DNA from: SHLQ01 sp964494395
GTDB lineage: Bacteria; Actinomycetota; Acidimicrobiia; Acidimicrobiales; SHLQ01
DNA length: 22,724 nt
Reading direction: 5' to 3'
Assembly (NCBI GenBank): GCA_964494395.1
Contig: CAZBTI010000049.1
Coordinates: 1 to 22,724 of the forward strand
Positions 1 to 7,690 of the stretch are shown here, one piece after another (the first letter of the stretch is position 1; each line of letters starts with the position of its first letter). The position numbers and the translations under genes are program-made. The notes beneath the pieces were generated by a model that was not told where the DNA came from, did not search any database, and was given only the letters and a program-made list of their open reading frames with translations.

Positions 1-1163
1 TCGCCATCGACGATCATGTTTCCTTCGGGGGAGATCCTGATGCGCTCGTGCGATGCTCGTGGGGGTGTCCCGCCTTGGACTCGGTACACGGTCGAACCGG
101 TGTCGTCGACTGACCGACCAAGGATTCCCCAGCGCTCCAGTAACTCGCGAACAGCGACGAGGGCCTCGTCGAGCGACCGAAATGCGGTCGCACCAAGCGC
201 TGCAACCACCGCTCCCTTTGCCGCAATGACTGCTTGACCGAAGCCCGGGAGCAGCGCAATCGAACTAATTGCCGCGTTTAGGTAGTCGCCTTCGGCTGCG
301 TACCAGGCGGCATTGATGCCGTCGGCTGCGTTACCAACGACAGGGACTAGGCCGAACACGTCGAGCGTTAGGTGGCCAATGTCAGAGAAAGACCAGCCTC
401 CCCCAGATTGGGTGATGCCCAAATGATCACGTGCAGCTTCAGACGATTGCACCATGGCCAGCACAGTGCGGGCGGCGTCGACCTGTTCGGGCGTGTAGTA
501 GCCGTGTTCATTGTCGATCACGGCTTGCAGATCATTGGTCGACCACACCCCATCGGCGTCTGCCGAGCCAATGCCGTCACCGCGGTCTTCTTTGGCGGTG
601 TCGAGAATCAGACGAATCTGATCGAGCGCTGTTTCGGCTTCCTCGAGTGGAGTGAGTTCTGGCTCTCGAGTCGACCAGGACTGGGCTTCGAGCCGCCGGA
701 AGTTCGCCCACGCTTCTGCATGCTCGCGGTTACGATCTCGCTCTTCGAGCTCGCGTTGGGTATCAATAGCCTCTTGCAAACTGGCACCTTGAGCAACCGC
801 GTCCTCTGCGGCTTCTGCTTGCTCGGCGGTCAGACCGGCGGCCAGCAGGACGCTGAGCAGATCACCGTCTTGCTCGAACGTGAACGACACACCCGTAGTA
901 GCGACCGAGATGTAGTCGGTGGACCGGAGCCACTCGATACGCCATTCCAGATCACGCCGATCGGCCAATAGATCTGCGCCGACCGCTGACAACGCCGGGA
1001 CTGGCCCATTCAGCGGGTTCTGACCCGGCTGATCAAGGAGAGCCAACGCTTCGGTTACCAGCGGCGACATTGCCCCAACACTCGAGCGGACCGTATCTCG
1101 CAGCTGTCCATAGGTGGCGGCAAGCGTATGGGCATCACCCATGTGCATCTGAACAGTCGACAT
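1..1163 (-). CDS. Polymorphic-toxin-like secreted protein, C-terminus cut by window edge
   Basis: An uninterrupted frame of 387 codons runs from ATG 1163 off the left edge. The N-terminus (residues 1-45, MSTVQMHMGD...) resembles the helical WXG100/ESX-type leader of contact-dependent toxins. Residues 100-160 are helical and charge-rich. Residues 193-213 hold an Asp/Gly-rich EF-hand-like segment (DRGDGIGSADADG, then STNDLQAVIDN), a linker type common in large toxins. Residues 267-320 form a hydrophobic Gly/Ala segment (FGLVPVVGNAADGINAAWY, GDYLNAAISS, LLPGFG), the classic pre-toxin element just before the variable toxin tip. The tip begins around residue 355 (VYRVQGGTPPRASHERI) and is cut, so its activity cannot be read. 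No signal peptide is visible, which suits a type VII-like or other specialised export route (inference). Start chosen because an excellent promoter ends just before it; ATG 1148 and 1142 are alternatives. Immunity and export genes would lie left of the window. Confidence 0.72.
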   Translation of the reverse strand, partial: MSTVQMHMGDAHTLAATYGQLRDTVRSSVGAMSPLVTEALALLDQPGQNPLNGPVPALSAVGADLLADRRDLEWRIEWLRSTDYISVATTGVSFTFEQDGDLLSVLLAAGLTAEQAEAAEDAVAQGASLQEAIDTQRELEERDRNREHAEAWANFRRLEAQSWSTREPELTPLEEAETALDQIRLILDTAKEDRGDGIGSADADGVWSTNDLQAVIDNEHGYYTPEQVDAARTVLAMVQSSEAARDHLGITQSGGGWSFSDIGHLTLDVFGLVPVVGNAADGINAAWYAAEGDYLNAAISSIALLPGFGQAVIAAKGAVVAALGATAFRSLDEALVAVRELLERWGILGRSVDDTGSTVYRVQGGTPPRASHERIRISPEGNMIVDG

Positions 1164-1199
1164 AACACGAAAGGTAGCGAAAGTGCATGTAGTCGTCAA
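1163..1199 (-). promoter_or_regulatory. Sigma70-type promoter of the toxin-like gene, leaderless
   Basis: On the minus strand, TTGACG (1199-1194) is followed by a 17-base spacer and TACCTT (1176-1171). The expected +1 falls at about 1163-1164, at the A of the ATG, so the transcript is predicted to be leaderless. No Shine-Dalgarno sequence precedes the ATG, which agrees. Confidence 0.55.
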
Positions 1200-1237
1200 A
1201 AGCTTCGACTTTCCGTTGAAATATCGAGCTTCCCGAG

Positions 1238-1273
1238 TTGCAAATCGAACACTTGTTCGTTATTCTTGATTGC
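1238..1273 (+). promoter_or_regulatory. Promoter of the HNH gene with embedded LexA box, leaderless
   Basis: TTGCAA (1238-1243), a 17-base spacer and TATTCT (1261-1266) form a sigma70-type promoter whose +1 would fall at about 1273-1274, at the ATG. The spacer contains CGAACACTTGTTCG (1246-1259), a perfect match to the Gram-positive LexA (SOS) consensus CGAAC-N4-GTTCG. A repressor bound there would cover the space between -35 and -10. There is no Shine-Dalgarno sequence, in keeping with a leaderless mRNA. Confidence 0.7.
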
Positions 1274-2593
1274 ATGGGAGCAGCCACCGATCCAGCAGTC
1301 GTCATCACCGACGCCATGCTCGCTGTCGATCACGAGCTACACCACCTTCCTCCTAGCTCGGCGCTTCAGCTCATCGAGTTCTGTCGGCGCCGCCTGGCAG
1401 CGAACGAGGCCCGGATTCTGGCCAGCCGCTACGACGCGGGCGCATCCGATCGCGATGTCGAGAAGATGGCCGCCGGCAACGACGGCAAAACGTCCAAGGC
1501 CGAGGCAAAGAAAACGGCTCGTCGGGCAAAGGCGACGAACGCCAACCCCGGTCTGGCCGACCGGCTAGATGACGGCACGCTGTCGAGCGAACAAGCCGAC
1601 ATCATCGCCACCGCAGCCGAGGCGACCGACGGCGAAGCTGCATGCGACGAAGAACTCATCGAGAGCATCTCGTCGACAACTCCCGAGCAGGGCAAGAAGA
1701 AGGCACGCGACTACGTCAACTCACGAACCGATGCCGACGATGTGCAGAAGCGGCACGACCGCCAGCACCGTCGCCGCGGCGTGTATCGACACCGCCTCGA
1801 AAACGGAAACTCGGCGCTCACTATCCACGGGTCCGACGAACACATCGATGAGATCGAGCGCCGCATTCACGCCGAATCCGATTGCGAGTACCGCAGCGAT
1901 GGAGGCCGAGACGTCCCCCACCACGAGCACCCGCGCACCCGGGATCAACGCAACTTCGACGCAGCGCACAAGATCTTCACCGAAGACGCAGCAGCTGACG
2001 GCGCACCCGGTCGCAGCCGAAGCTCGCAACGGTCGAGACGCAAGAGCACAATCTTCGTCACCGCCACCGTCGAACAACTGACCGGCCTCGACCAAACGCC
2101 GCTCACCAGTATCGACGGGAAGCCACTCCCCCAAAGCTTCATCGAAGAGATCGCCGGCGATGCCACCTTCATTGCCCAACTGTTCTCCGCCGACGGCGAG
2201 CTTCTCTGGCAGGGACGAAGACAACGGCTGGCGACGCCAGCCCAGATCGACGGACTCATCAGCCGAGACAAGGGCTGCGTGCAATGCGGGGCACCGCCCT
2301 CTAGATGCGTGGCGCACCACCTGCTCCCATCGGAAGCACCCCGCAAGGGGCCCACCAACATCAGCAACCTCGCTCTGCTCTGCGACGACTGCCATCCGCG
2401 GCTGCACGGCGCCGTGCAAACAATGTTCTACGACATCGCCACGAGAACGTGGAAGGTCCGACCAGCAAGACCCGATGAGATCCCTCCAAACGGCGGGCCA
2501 GCGAAAGCCAAACGCCCAGACAAGTTCAACCCCAAGCCAAGAGCATGGGAACGACAACCCAAACCGGGCATCCGACAACCCCTATTCGAATGA
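1274..2593 (+). CDS. DUF222 / 13E12-family HNH endonuclease
   Basis: A 439-residue protein. The N-terminal half is the helical DUF222 region (13E12 repeat family) found in many actinobacterial copies; its biological role is unsettled. Near residues 325-375 there is a complete HNH/zinc site: CVQC, then VAHH, then TNISNLALLC and CDDCH..LH, so both cysteine pairs, the double histidine, the Asn and the last His are present and the nuclease centre looks intact. The tail is Lys/Arg/Pro-rich. ATG 1274 is preferred to an in-frame upstream start at 1238 because the -10 ends at 1266 and the LexA box overlaps the longer version. Some M. tuberculosis 13E12 genes are SOS-induced, which fits the LexA box here. 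It converges on the lipA end 23 bases downstream. Confidence 0.88.
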   Translation: MGAATDPAVVITDAMLAVDHELHHLPPSSALQLIEFCRRRLAANEARILASRYDAGASDRDVEKMAAGNDGKTSKAEAKKTARRAKATNANPGLADRLDDGTLSSEQADIIATAAEATDGEAACDEELIESISSTTPEQGKKKARDYVNSRTDADDVQKRHDRQHRRRGVYRHRLENGNSALTIHGSDEHIDEIERRIHAESDCEYRSDGGRDVPHHEHPRTRDQRNFDAAHKIFTEDAAADGAPGRSRSSQRSRRKSTIFVTATVEQLTGLDQTPLTSIDGKPLPQSFIEEIAGDATFIAQLFSADGELLWQGRRQRLATPAQIDGLISRDKGCVQCGAPPSRCVAHHLLPSEAPRKGPTNISNLALLCDDCHPRLHGAVQTMFYDIATRTWKVRPARPDEIPPNGGPAKAKRPDKFNPKPRAWERQPKPGIRQPLFE

Positions 2594-2616
2594 CCAATCC
2601 GGTCAGCGGGCTGGGC

Positions 2617-4338
2617 CTACCCGTTGGCAGCAGCTTCGGCCTGTTTGGCGTGATAGCTCGATCGGGTGAGCGGGCTCGACTCCACATGGCTGAGGCCCAG
2701 CTCTTGTTCGCCGATGCGCTTCCACTCGTCGAACTCGGCTGGCTCGACCCAGCGAGCGACCGGAAGGTGATTCGAGGTAGGCCGGAGGTACTGGCCAATG
2801 GTCACGATGTCGACGCCGACCGCTGCGAGGTCGGACATGGTGCTCACGACCTCGTCGAAGCTTTCGCCCATACCGACGATGATCGATGACTTGGTAACGA
2901 GGCCAGCGGTCTTGGCACGACCGAGCACGGCAAGGCTTCGTGCATAAGACGCCGACGGCCGAGCGACACGCTGCAGGCGCTGGACGGTTTCGATGTTGTG
3001 GTTGAGAACGTCTGGGCGGGCATCGTTGATGATGTCGAGGCTCGCAGCATCGCCCTTGCAATCGGAGATCAAGACCTCGACTCGGGTACCCGGTTGACGG
3101 TCACGAATTGCGTGAATGGTCTGCGCCACGTGGTTCGCTCCCCCGTCGGCAAGATCGTCGCGAGCCACCATGGTGATCACGGCGTAGCCGAGCGCCATCT
3201 TTTCGACCGCTTCAGCGACCTTGGCTGGTTCGTCGGCGTCGAGCCCTTCGGGGTGACGTGTGTCGACCAAGCAGAACCCGCACTTTCGAGTACAGCGCTC
3301 ACCGCACACCATGAAGGTGGCAGTGCCGTCGTTCCAGCAATCGAAGATGTTGGGACAACCCGCCTCTTCACACACGGTGACGAGGTCGAGGCTCTTCATG
3401 ACGCCCTTCAGGCGCCGATACTCGGGGCCCATATCGGCCTTCACTCGCATCCACTCCGGCTTGCGACTGCTGATTTGCAGGCCAGTTGTGACACCGGCTT
3501 CGGCAAGACGACCAGTGAGACGAACCGAGGTGCCCTCTAGATGAGCGTCGTCGGCCTCGGCTTCCACGGATGGGACAGCTTCGAGCATTGGAGCGTTCTT
3601 GGTTCCAGAGGTTTCGCCCGGACCCTCACCCCGTGAGAACGGCGTGAGGTCTTCGACACGCTGGCGCCACACAACATCTTCGCGTTGCACGCCACTTTCG
3701 GCAGCCCACTGCGCTTCGGCGCGAACGAGTAGCGCGTCGACAACCTCTTTCATCGAGACGTCGAGGCCCTCGGCCGCCATCGAGGTGACGGCCTTGTCGG
3801 CAATTCCACACGGCACCATTTGATCGAACCACGCCATATCCGGGTCGACGTTCAGGGCAAAGCCGTGCATCGATCGGCCGCGGCTGAGGCGCACACCGAT
3901 CGCGGCGATCTTCCGCGGCTCATCTGACTCTGGCGCTACCCACACACCGGGGTACTCCCGCAAGCGACCAACGTCGGTCAGACCAAAATCGGCCAGCGTG
4001 TCGATGATGACCTGCTCGACCGCACGGACGTAGGCGACCGTGTCGGCCATACCCCCGCCCCGCTTACCGGGAACGTTGAGAATTGGATAGCCAACGAGTT
4101 GGCCGGGCCCATGCCAGGTGACGTCGCCACCGCGGTCGGCCTTGACCAGGTCGGCCCCGACCTCGGATGGATCGACGAGAAGGTTCTCGAGGTTCGCGCT
4201 CAGGCCATAGGTAAACACCGGGTCATGCTCGAGCAGGAGGAGATAGTTCTCCGTCGATCGAAACAGTGACCGCTGGAGTGTGTGCGCGTCGGAGTAGCCA
4301 ACCCGCCCTAGCCAACGGGCGCGCAGTTTCGAGGTCAG
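2617..4338 (-). CDS. lipB-lipA: LipB-LipA fusion: octanoyltransferase plus lipoyl synthase
   Basis: One open frame encodes both steps of lipoyl-cofactor synthesis. Numbered from CTG 4338 (573 residues), the LipB part has RWLGRVGYSDAHTLQ at its start, LLLLEHDPVFTYG, RGGDVTWHGPGQLVGY, the catalytic Lys in RKIAAIG (about 143) and the acyl-accepting Cys in MVPCGIADK (about 177). An acidic linker (about 225-270) leads into LipA: auxiliary cluster CEEAGC-x5-C (about 323-334), the radical-SAM CTRKCGFC motif (about 349-356) and the terminal RSSY. Start problem: a stop lies in frame at 4377-4375, and no ATG, GTG or TTG occurs before GTG 4218, which would delete about 40 conserved LipB residues. CTG 4338 overlaps the sucB stop as CTGA, so translational coupling is likely (inference); CTG 4326 is the other option. 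Downstream of its own substrate E2 in the operon. Confidence 0.85.
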   Translation of the reverse strand: MTSKLRARWLGRVGYSDAHTLQRSLFRSTENYLLLLEHDPVFTYGLSANLENLLVDPSEVGADLVKADRGGDVTWHGPGQLVGYPILNVPGKRGGGMADTVAYVRAVEQVIIDTLADFGLTDVGRLREYPGVWVAPESDEPRKIAAIGVRLSRGRSMHGFALNVDPDMAWFDQMVPCGIADKAVTSMAAEGLDVSMKEVVDALLVRAEAQWAAESGVQREDVVWRQRVEDLTPFSRGEGPGETSGTKNAPMLEAVPSVEAEADDAHLEGTSVRLTGRLAEAGVTTGLQISSRKPEWMRVKADMGPEYRRLKGVMKSLDLVTVCEEAGCPNIFDCWNDGTATFMVCGERCTRKCGFCLVDTRHPEGLDADEPAKVAEAVEKMALGYAVITMVARDDLADGGANHVAQTIHAIRDRQPGTRVEVLISDCKGDAASLDIINDARPDVLNHNIETVQRLQRVARPSASYARSLAVLGRAKTAGLVTKSSIIVGMGESFDEVVSTMSDLAAVGVDIVTIGQYLRPTSNHLPVARWVEPAEFDEWKRIGEQELGLSHVESSPLTRSSYHAKQAEAAANG

Positions 4339-6116
4339 CTGATCTCTGCTTCCCAGTCGGTGGTCTCGATGATTTCACGCATTTTGGCCAGGAACGCTGC
4401 GGCATAGGCGCCGTCGAACGCACGGTGATCCCAAGCAAGAGCGAGCACGCCGACCGAGTGGATAGCAATGCTCTCGCTGCCGAATTCGTCGGTGACGACG
4501 ACGGGCTTGCGGTGCACGCCGTCGGTGGACAGGATCGCAACCTGGGGTTGGTTGATGATTGGAAACTGCATCAACGTGCCGTACTGGCCGGGGTTCGTAA
4601 TGGTGAACGTTCCGCCGGAAAGGTCGTCGGGTGTGACCTTCTTCGAGCGAGCGCGGGTCGCAATGTCGACAACATCGCGGCTGAGCTGGCGAAGACGCTT
4701 GCCCTCGACGTTCTTGACGATCGGGGCGAGCAAGCCGTCGAAGTTCAAGTCGACAGCGATCGCCACGTTGACGTCGTCGTGCAGCGTGACCGAGTCGCCG
4801 TTGAGCGACGCGTTCATCAACGGGAAGTCACGCACGGCATCGGCGACGGCACGCAAGATGAACGGAAGGTAGGTGAGGCTGAAGCCCTCTTCGGACTTCC
4901 ACGCAGCCTTGTGCTTACGGCGGACGACCTCGACTGCTTCGAAGTCGACCTCCATTGCCGTGAGTACGTGTGGCGAGGTGGCCTTGGACATCACCATGTG
5001 TTCGGCGGTCTTGCGGCGAATGTTGTTGAGCGGTACCGACTCTTCATTTGCTGCGGCCGCTGCTGGGGCAGGAGCTGCTGCTGGAGCGGCTGCTGCTGGA
5101 GCTGGAGCGGCTGCTGCTGGAGCTGGAGCGGCTGCTGCTGGAGCTGGAGCTGGAGCGGCTGCTGCTGGAGCTGGAGCGGCTGCTGGGGCTGGAGCTGCAG
5201 GAGCGACGCCAGCGCTACTGGAGACGATGAGCGCCTCGACGTCCTTACGAGTGATGCGCCCTCCAACTCCAGTGCCGGTGATCGTTGTTGGATCGAGACT
5301 GTTCTCGGTGATCAGGCGACGAACGACCGGAGACAAGACCAGTCCCGACATCGAGCTCGCTGCAGCCGGAGCAGCGGGTGCTGGTGGTGGCGTCGGAGCT
5401 GGCGCAGCAGGCGCAGCCGGAGGTGGTGGCGGCGTCGCTGCTGCTGGAGCTGGCGGCGCAGCTGGCGCAGGAGCAGCCGCTGGTGCAGGAGCACCTGAAC
5501 CAACGCGTGCGAGCACGGTTCCGACTTCGACCGTCTCACCCTCGGGTACGAGGATCTCGGAGATTACGCCAGCCACCGGCGAAGGAACCTCCGAATCGAC
5601 CTTGTCGGTCGACACCTCGAACAGGGCTTCATCCTCGGCAACAGTATCGCCAACGTTCTTAAACCAACGGGTGATCGTTCCCTCGGTCACCGATTCTCCG
5701 AGCATTGGCAGCGCAACGTCGACAGCTCCGGCAGCCGGAGCTGGAGCCGCAGCTGGTGCTGGTGCTGGTGCTGCAGGAGCAGGGGCCGGAGCTGCTGGAG
5801 CTGGTGCAGGTGCTGCTGGGGCCGGAGCGGGAGCGGGAGCGGGCGCTGCTTCAGGTGCAGGTGCCGCAGCGGGAGCCGATCCAGAATCTCCAACACGTGC
5901 CAGAACCGTTCCGACATCGACCGTTTCGCCCTCGGGCACGAGGATCTCGGTGATGACGCCGGCGACCGGTGAAGGAACCTCCGAATCGACCTTGTCGGTC
6001 GACACCTCGAACAGGGCCTCGTCCTCGGCAACAGTATCGCCAACGTTCTTAAACCAACGGGTGATCGTTCCCTCGGTCACCGATTCTCCGAGGAGAGGAA
6101 GAGTGATATCGCTCAT
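4335..6116 (-). CDS. sucB: 2-oxoacid dehydrogenase E2, dihydrolipoyl succinyl/acetyltransferase (SucB/DlaT type)
   Basis: A 593-residue E2. It moves acyl groups from the E1-bound intermediate to CoA through swinging lipoyl arms. Two almost identical lipoyl domains lie at residues 1-77 and about 131-207, with lipoylated Lys at 42 and 172 in STDKVDSE. Ala/Pro linkers connect them to a peripheral-subunit-binding domain (about 256-293: SPVVRRLITE, GVGGRITRKDV). After a long Ala/Pro linker comes the catalytic domain (about 358-593) with DHRAFDG, catalytic His564 and Asp568. The architecture fits the actinobacterial SucB family, whose mycobacterial member DlaT serves pyruvate dehydrogenase. No other E2 occurs here while AceE does, so sharing is plausible. 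Its ribosome site is weak (GAAAG). It sits 94 bases after lpdA, and its stop overlaps the proposed lipB-lipA start. Confidence 0.95.
   Translation of the reverse strand: MSDITLPLLGESVTEGTITRWFKNVGDTVAEDEALFEVSTDKVDSEVPSPVAGVITEILVPEGETVDVGTVLARVGDSGSAPAAAPAPEAAPAPAPAPAPAAPAPAPAAPAPAPAAPAPAPAAAPAPAAGAVDVALPMLGESVTEGTITRWFKNVGDTVAEDEALFEVSTDKVDSEVPSPVAGVISEILVPEGETVEVGTVLARVGSGAPAPAAAPAPAAPPAPAAATPPPPPAAPAAPAPTPPPAPAAPAAASSMSGLVLSPVVRRLITENSLDPTTITGTGVGGRITRKDVEALIVSSSAGVAPAAPAPAAAPAPAAAAPAPAPAAAAPAPAAAAPAPAAAAPAAAPAPAAAAANEESVPLNNIRRKTAEHMVMSKATSPHVLTAMEVDFEAVEVVRRKHKAAWKSEEGFSLTYLPFILRAVADAVRDFPLMNASLNGDSVTLHDDVNVAIAVDLNFDGLLAPIVKNVEGKRLRQLSRDVVDIATRARSKKVTPDDLSGGTFTITNPGQYGTLMQFPIINQPQVAILSTDGVHRKPVVVTDEFGSESIAIHSVGVLALAWDHRAFDGAYAAAFLAKMREIIETTDWEAEIS
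5088..5177. repeat. 21-base tandem repeat in the sucB linker
   Basis: Four perfect copies of a 21-base unit (plus-strand form ggctgctgctggagctggagc minus its last base, i.e. period 21) begin at 5088, 5109, 5130 and 5157, with a 6-base insertion between copies three and four. On the coding strand each encodes seven Ala/Pro residues of the linker before the catalytic domain. In-frame slippage would change linker length without breaking the enzyme. Confidence 0.85.
5581..5702. repeat. Duplicated lipoyl-domain DNA, copy coding for lipoyl domain 2
   Basis: This 122-base stretch matches 5971-6092 with only two mismatches (5628 and 5631). The last 71 bases (5632-5702 against 6022-6092) are identical, including silent sites. 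Confidence 0.9.
5971..6092. repeat. Duplicated lipoyl-domain DNA, copy coding for lipoyl domain 1
   Basis: Partner of 5581-5702 at an offset of 390 bases (130 codons). Identity falls sharply outside the block: the next bases are cattgg after 5702 and gagagg after 6092. Confidence 0.9.
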
Positions 6117-6210
6117 GAGTATTTTCTTTCAAGTAGTTAGATTGGAGTCGTGCGTGCTGGCTGTATACGTCTGTTGCGGGACGGAATAGATGTCTATCGG
6201 CGGTAGCCGA

Positions 6211-7620
6211 TCAACCGTGAAGCCCACGTCCTGTCAGGGACATTACGGTCTCACCGAAGAGTTCGCTCATCGTTGGATGAGGTTGGATGTAGTGGGCCAC
6301 ATCATCGACCGTGGCTTCCCAGTTGATAGCCATGTATCCCTGGCCCAACTGTTCGGTCACCCACGGCCCGACCATGTGCACGCCAAGCATGCGTCCGGCG
6401 GTTCCATCGGGGTTCTTCTCGGCAATGACTTTGACGAGTCCGTCGGTCTCGCCGACGATCATCGCTCGACCGTTTCCGGTGAACTTGTGTGAAGAGGTCA
6501 CGACGTCGAAGCCTGCTGCTTTGGCGGACTCTTCGGTATGACCAGCGAAGGCAACCTCGGGGTGACAGTAGATGGCCCAAGGAACGTTCTGATAGTCGAC
6601 AGGCATAGGTGCTTCGCCGAGGATCCCGCGAATTGCGACCATGCCCTCGGCAAAGGCGACGTGCGCGAGTTGGGCGGTAGCGATGACATCGCCAACTGCA
6701 TAAACACCCGGGACCGAAGTGAGACAGTTTTCGTCAACCGGGATGAAGCCGCGTTCGTCGAGCGCCATGCCGACGGCGTCGAGCCCGAGCAAGTCAGCGA
6801 ACGGGCGACGCCCGATCGACAGAACAACCATGTCAACATCGACGGTCTCGCCCTCGCCGAACGAAACGCGGGTGGCTCCGTCGATGAACTGCTGGCCTGA
6901 GACCATGACGCCGGTGCGAATGTCGATCCCGCGAGACTTCAGCGAACGTTCAACAACTCGAGCAGCGGCGGGGTCGACACCGGGGATGATGCTCGCCATA
7001 GCTTCAAGCACCGTGACTTTCGTGCCAAGGTCCGCCATCATCGAAGCAAACTCGATGCCGATCGCGCCACCGCCGATAACCGCAGCGCGAGCGGGAAGCT
7101 GCTGGACCGACAACAGCTCGTCGGAGGTCACGATGCGGGTTCCGTCGACGTCAAAGCCTGGAATGGTCCGAGGGACCGAACCCCCGGCGAGAATGAGATT
7201 GTCTCCGGTGATCGAAACATCACCCGAAGCGCCACCGGTCACGTTGACCGTCTTGACTTCAGCGGCCGAAGCCACAGATCCAACCCCGTCGAACACGGTG
7301 ACCTTGCGGTGCTTCAGTAGCGCCGAAAGGCCCTTGGTCAGGTTGTCGATGACGCCCTGCTTACGGACTTGAGTCACGCTGAAATCGATCGTTGGCGCAG
7401 ACGTGCCAACGCCGAAGTCCGACGCATGAGAAACCGTGCGGAAAACCGCTGCGGTCTCGAGCAACTCTTTGGCTGGGATGCAGCCAACGTGCAAACACGT
7501 CCCGCCGAGTTTCGATTTCTCGACCAATGCGATGTTGAGTCCGGCAGCTGCACCGTACAGAGCAGCGGCGTAGCCCCCTGGGCCACCGCCGACGACGACG
7601 ACATCGAAATGATTGGACAT
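6211..7620 (-). CDS. lpdA: Dihydrolipoamide dehydrogenase (E3)
   Basis: A 469-residue flavoprotein disulfide reductase that reoxidises the dihydrolipoyl arm of E2 with NAD+. Features in order: FAD-binding VVVGGGPGGYAAA (residues 7-20); the redox disulfide GGTCLHVGCIPAK (Cys42 and Cys47); NAD-binding VIGGGAIGIEFASMMADLG in the middle; the second FAD motif VYAVGDVIATAQLAHVA; and the interface HPTMSE near the C-terminus, with catalytic His448 and Glu453. All active residues are present and the length is normal. The start is supported by TGGAG five bases before ATG 7620. It is the first clear gene of the lpdA-sucB-lipBA operon, so its promoter should lie in 7621-7990. Confidence 0.97.
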   Translation of the reverse strand: MSNHFDVVVVGGGPGGYAAALYGAAAGLNIALVEKSKLGGTCLHVGCIPAKELLETAAVFRTVSHASDFGVGTSAPTIDFSVTQVRKQGVIDNLTKGLSALLKHRKVTVFDGVGSVASAAEVKTVNVTGGASGDVSITGDNLILAGGSVPRTIPGFDVDGTRIVTSDELLSVQQLPARAAVIGGGAIGIEFASMMADLGTKVTVLEAMASIIPGVDPAAARVVERSLKSRGIDIRTGVMVSGQQFIDGATRVSFGEGETVDVDMVVLSIGRRPFADLLGLDAVGMALDERGFIPVDENCLTSVPGVYAVGDVIATAQLAHVAFAEGMVAIRGILGEAPMPVDYQNVPWAIYCHPEVAFAGHTEESAKAAGFDVVTSSHKFTGNGRAMIVGETDGLVKVIAEKNPDGTAGRMLGVHMVGPWVTEQLGQGYMAINWEATVDDVAHYIQPHPTMSELFGETVMSLTGRGLHG

Positions 7621-7690
7621 AAATGCTCCATCTTGAGTTGTGATACTTCGGCTCGAGGCCGCTGAAGAGTGCGATCTTCGATCGACTCGT

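Noticed and set aside
372..971. 199-residue plus-strand frame opposite the toxin-like gene
   Set aside because: It lies antisense to a longer, domain-bearing frame and shows no motif.
1721..2578. 285-residue minus-strand frame opposite the HNH gene
   Set aside because: Mirror frame of the DUF222-HNH coding DNA; hydrophobic stretches come from codon complementarity.
4266..6189. Long plus-strand frames (410 and 438 residues) opposite sucB
   Set aside because: They translate the Ala/Pro linker repeats backwards into Gly/Ala or Trp/Ser/Cys low-complexity strings; sucB is clearly coded on the minus strand.
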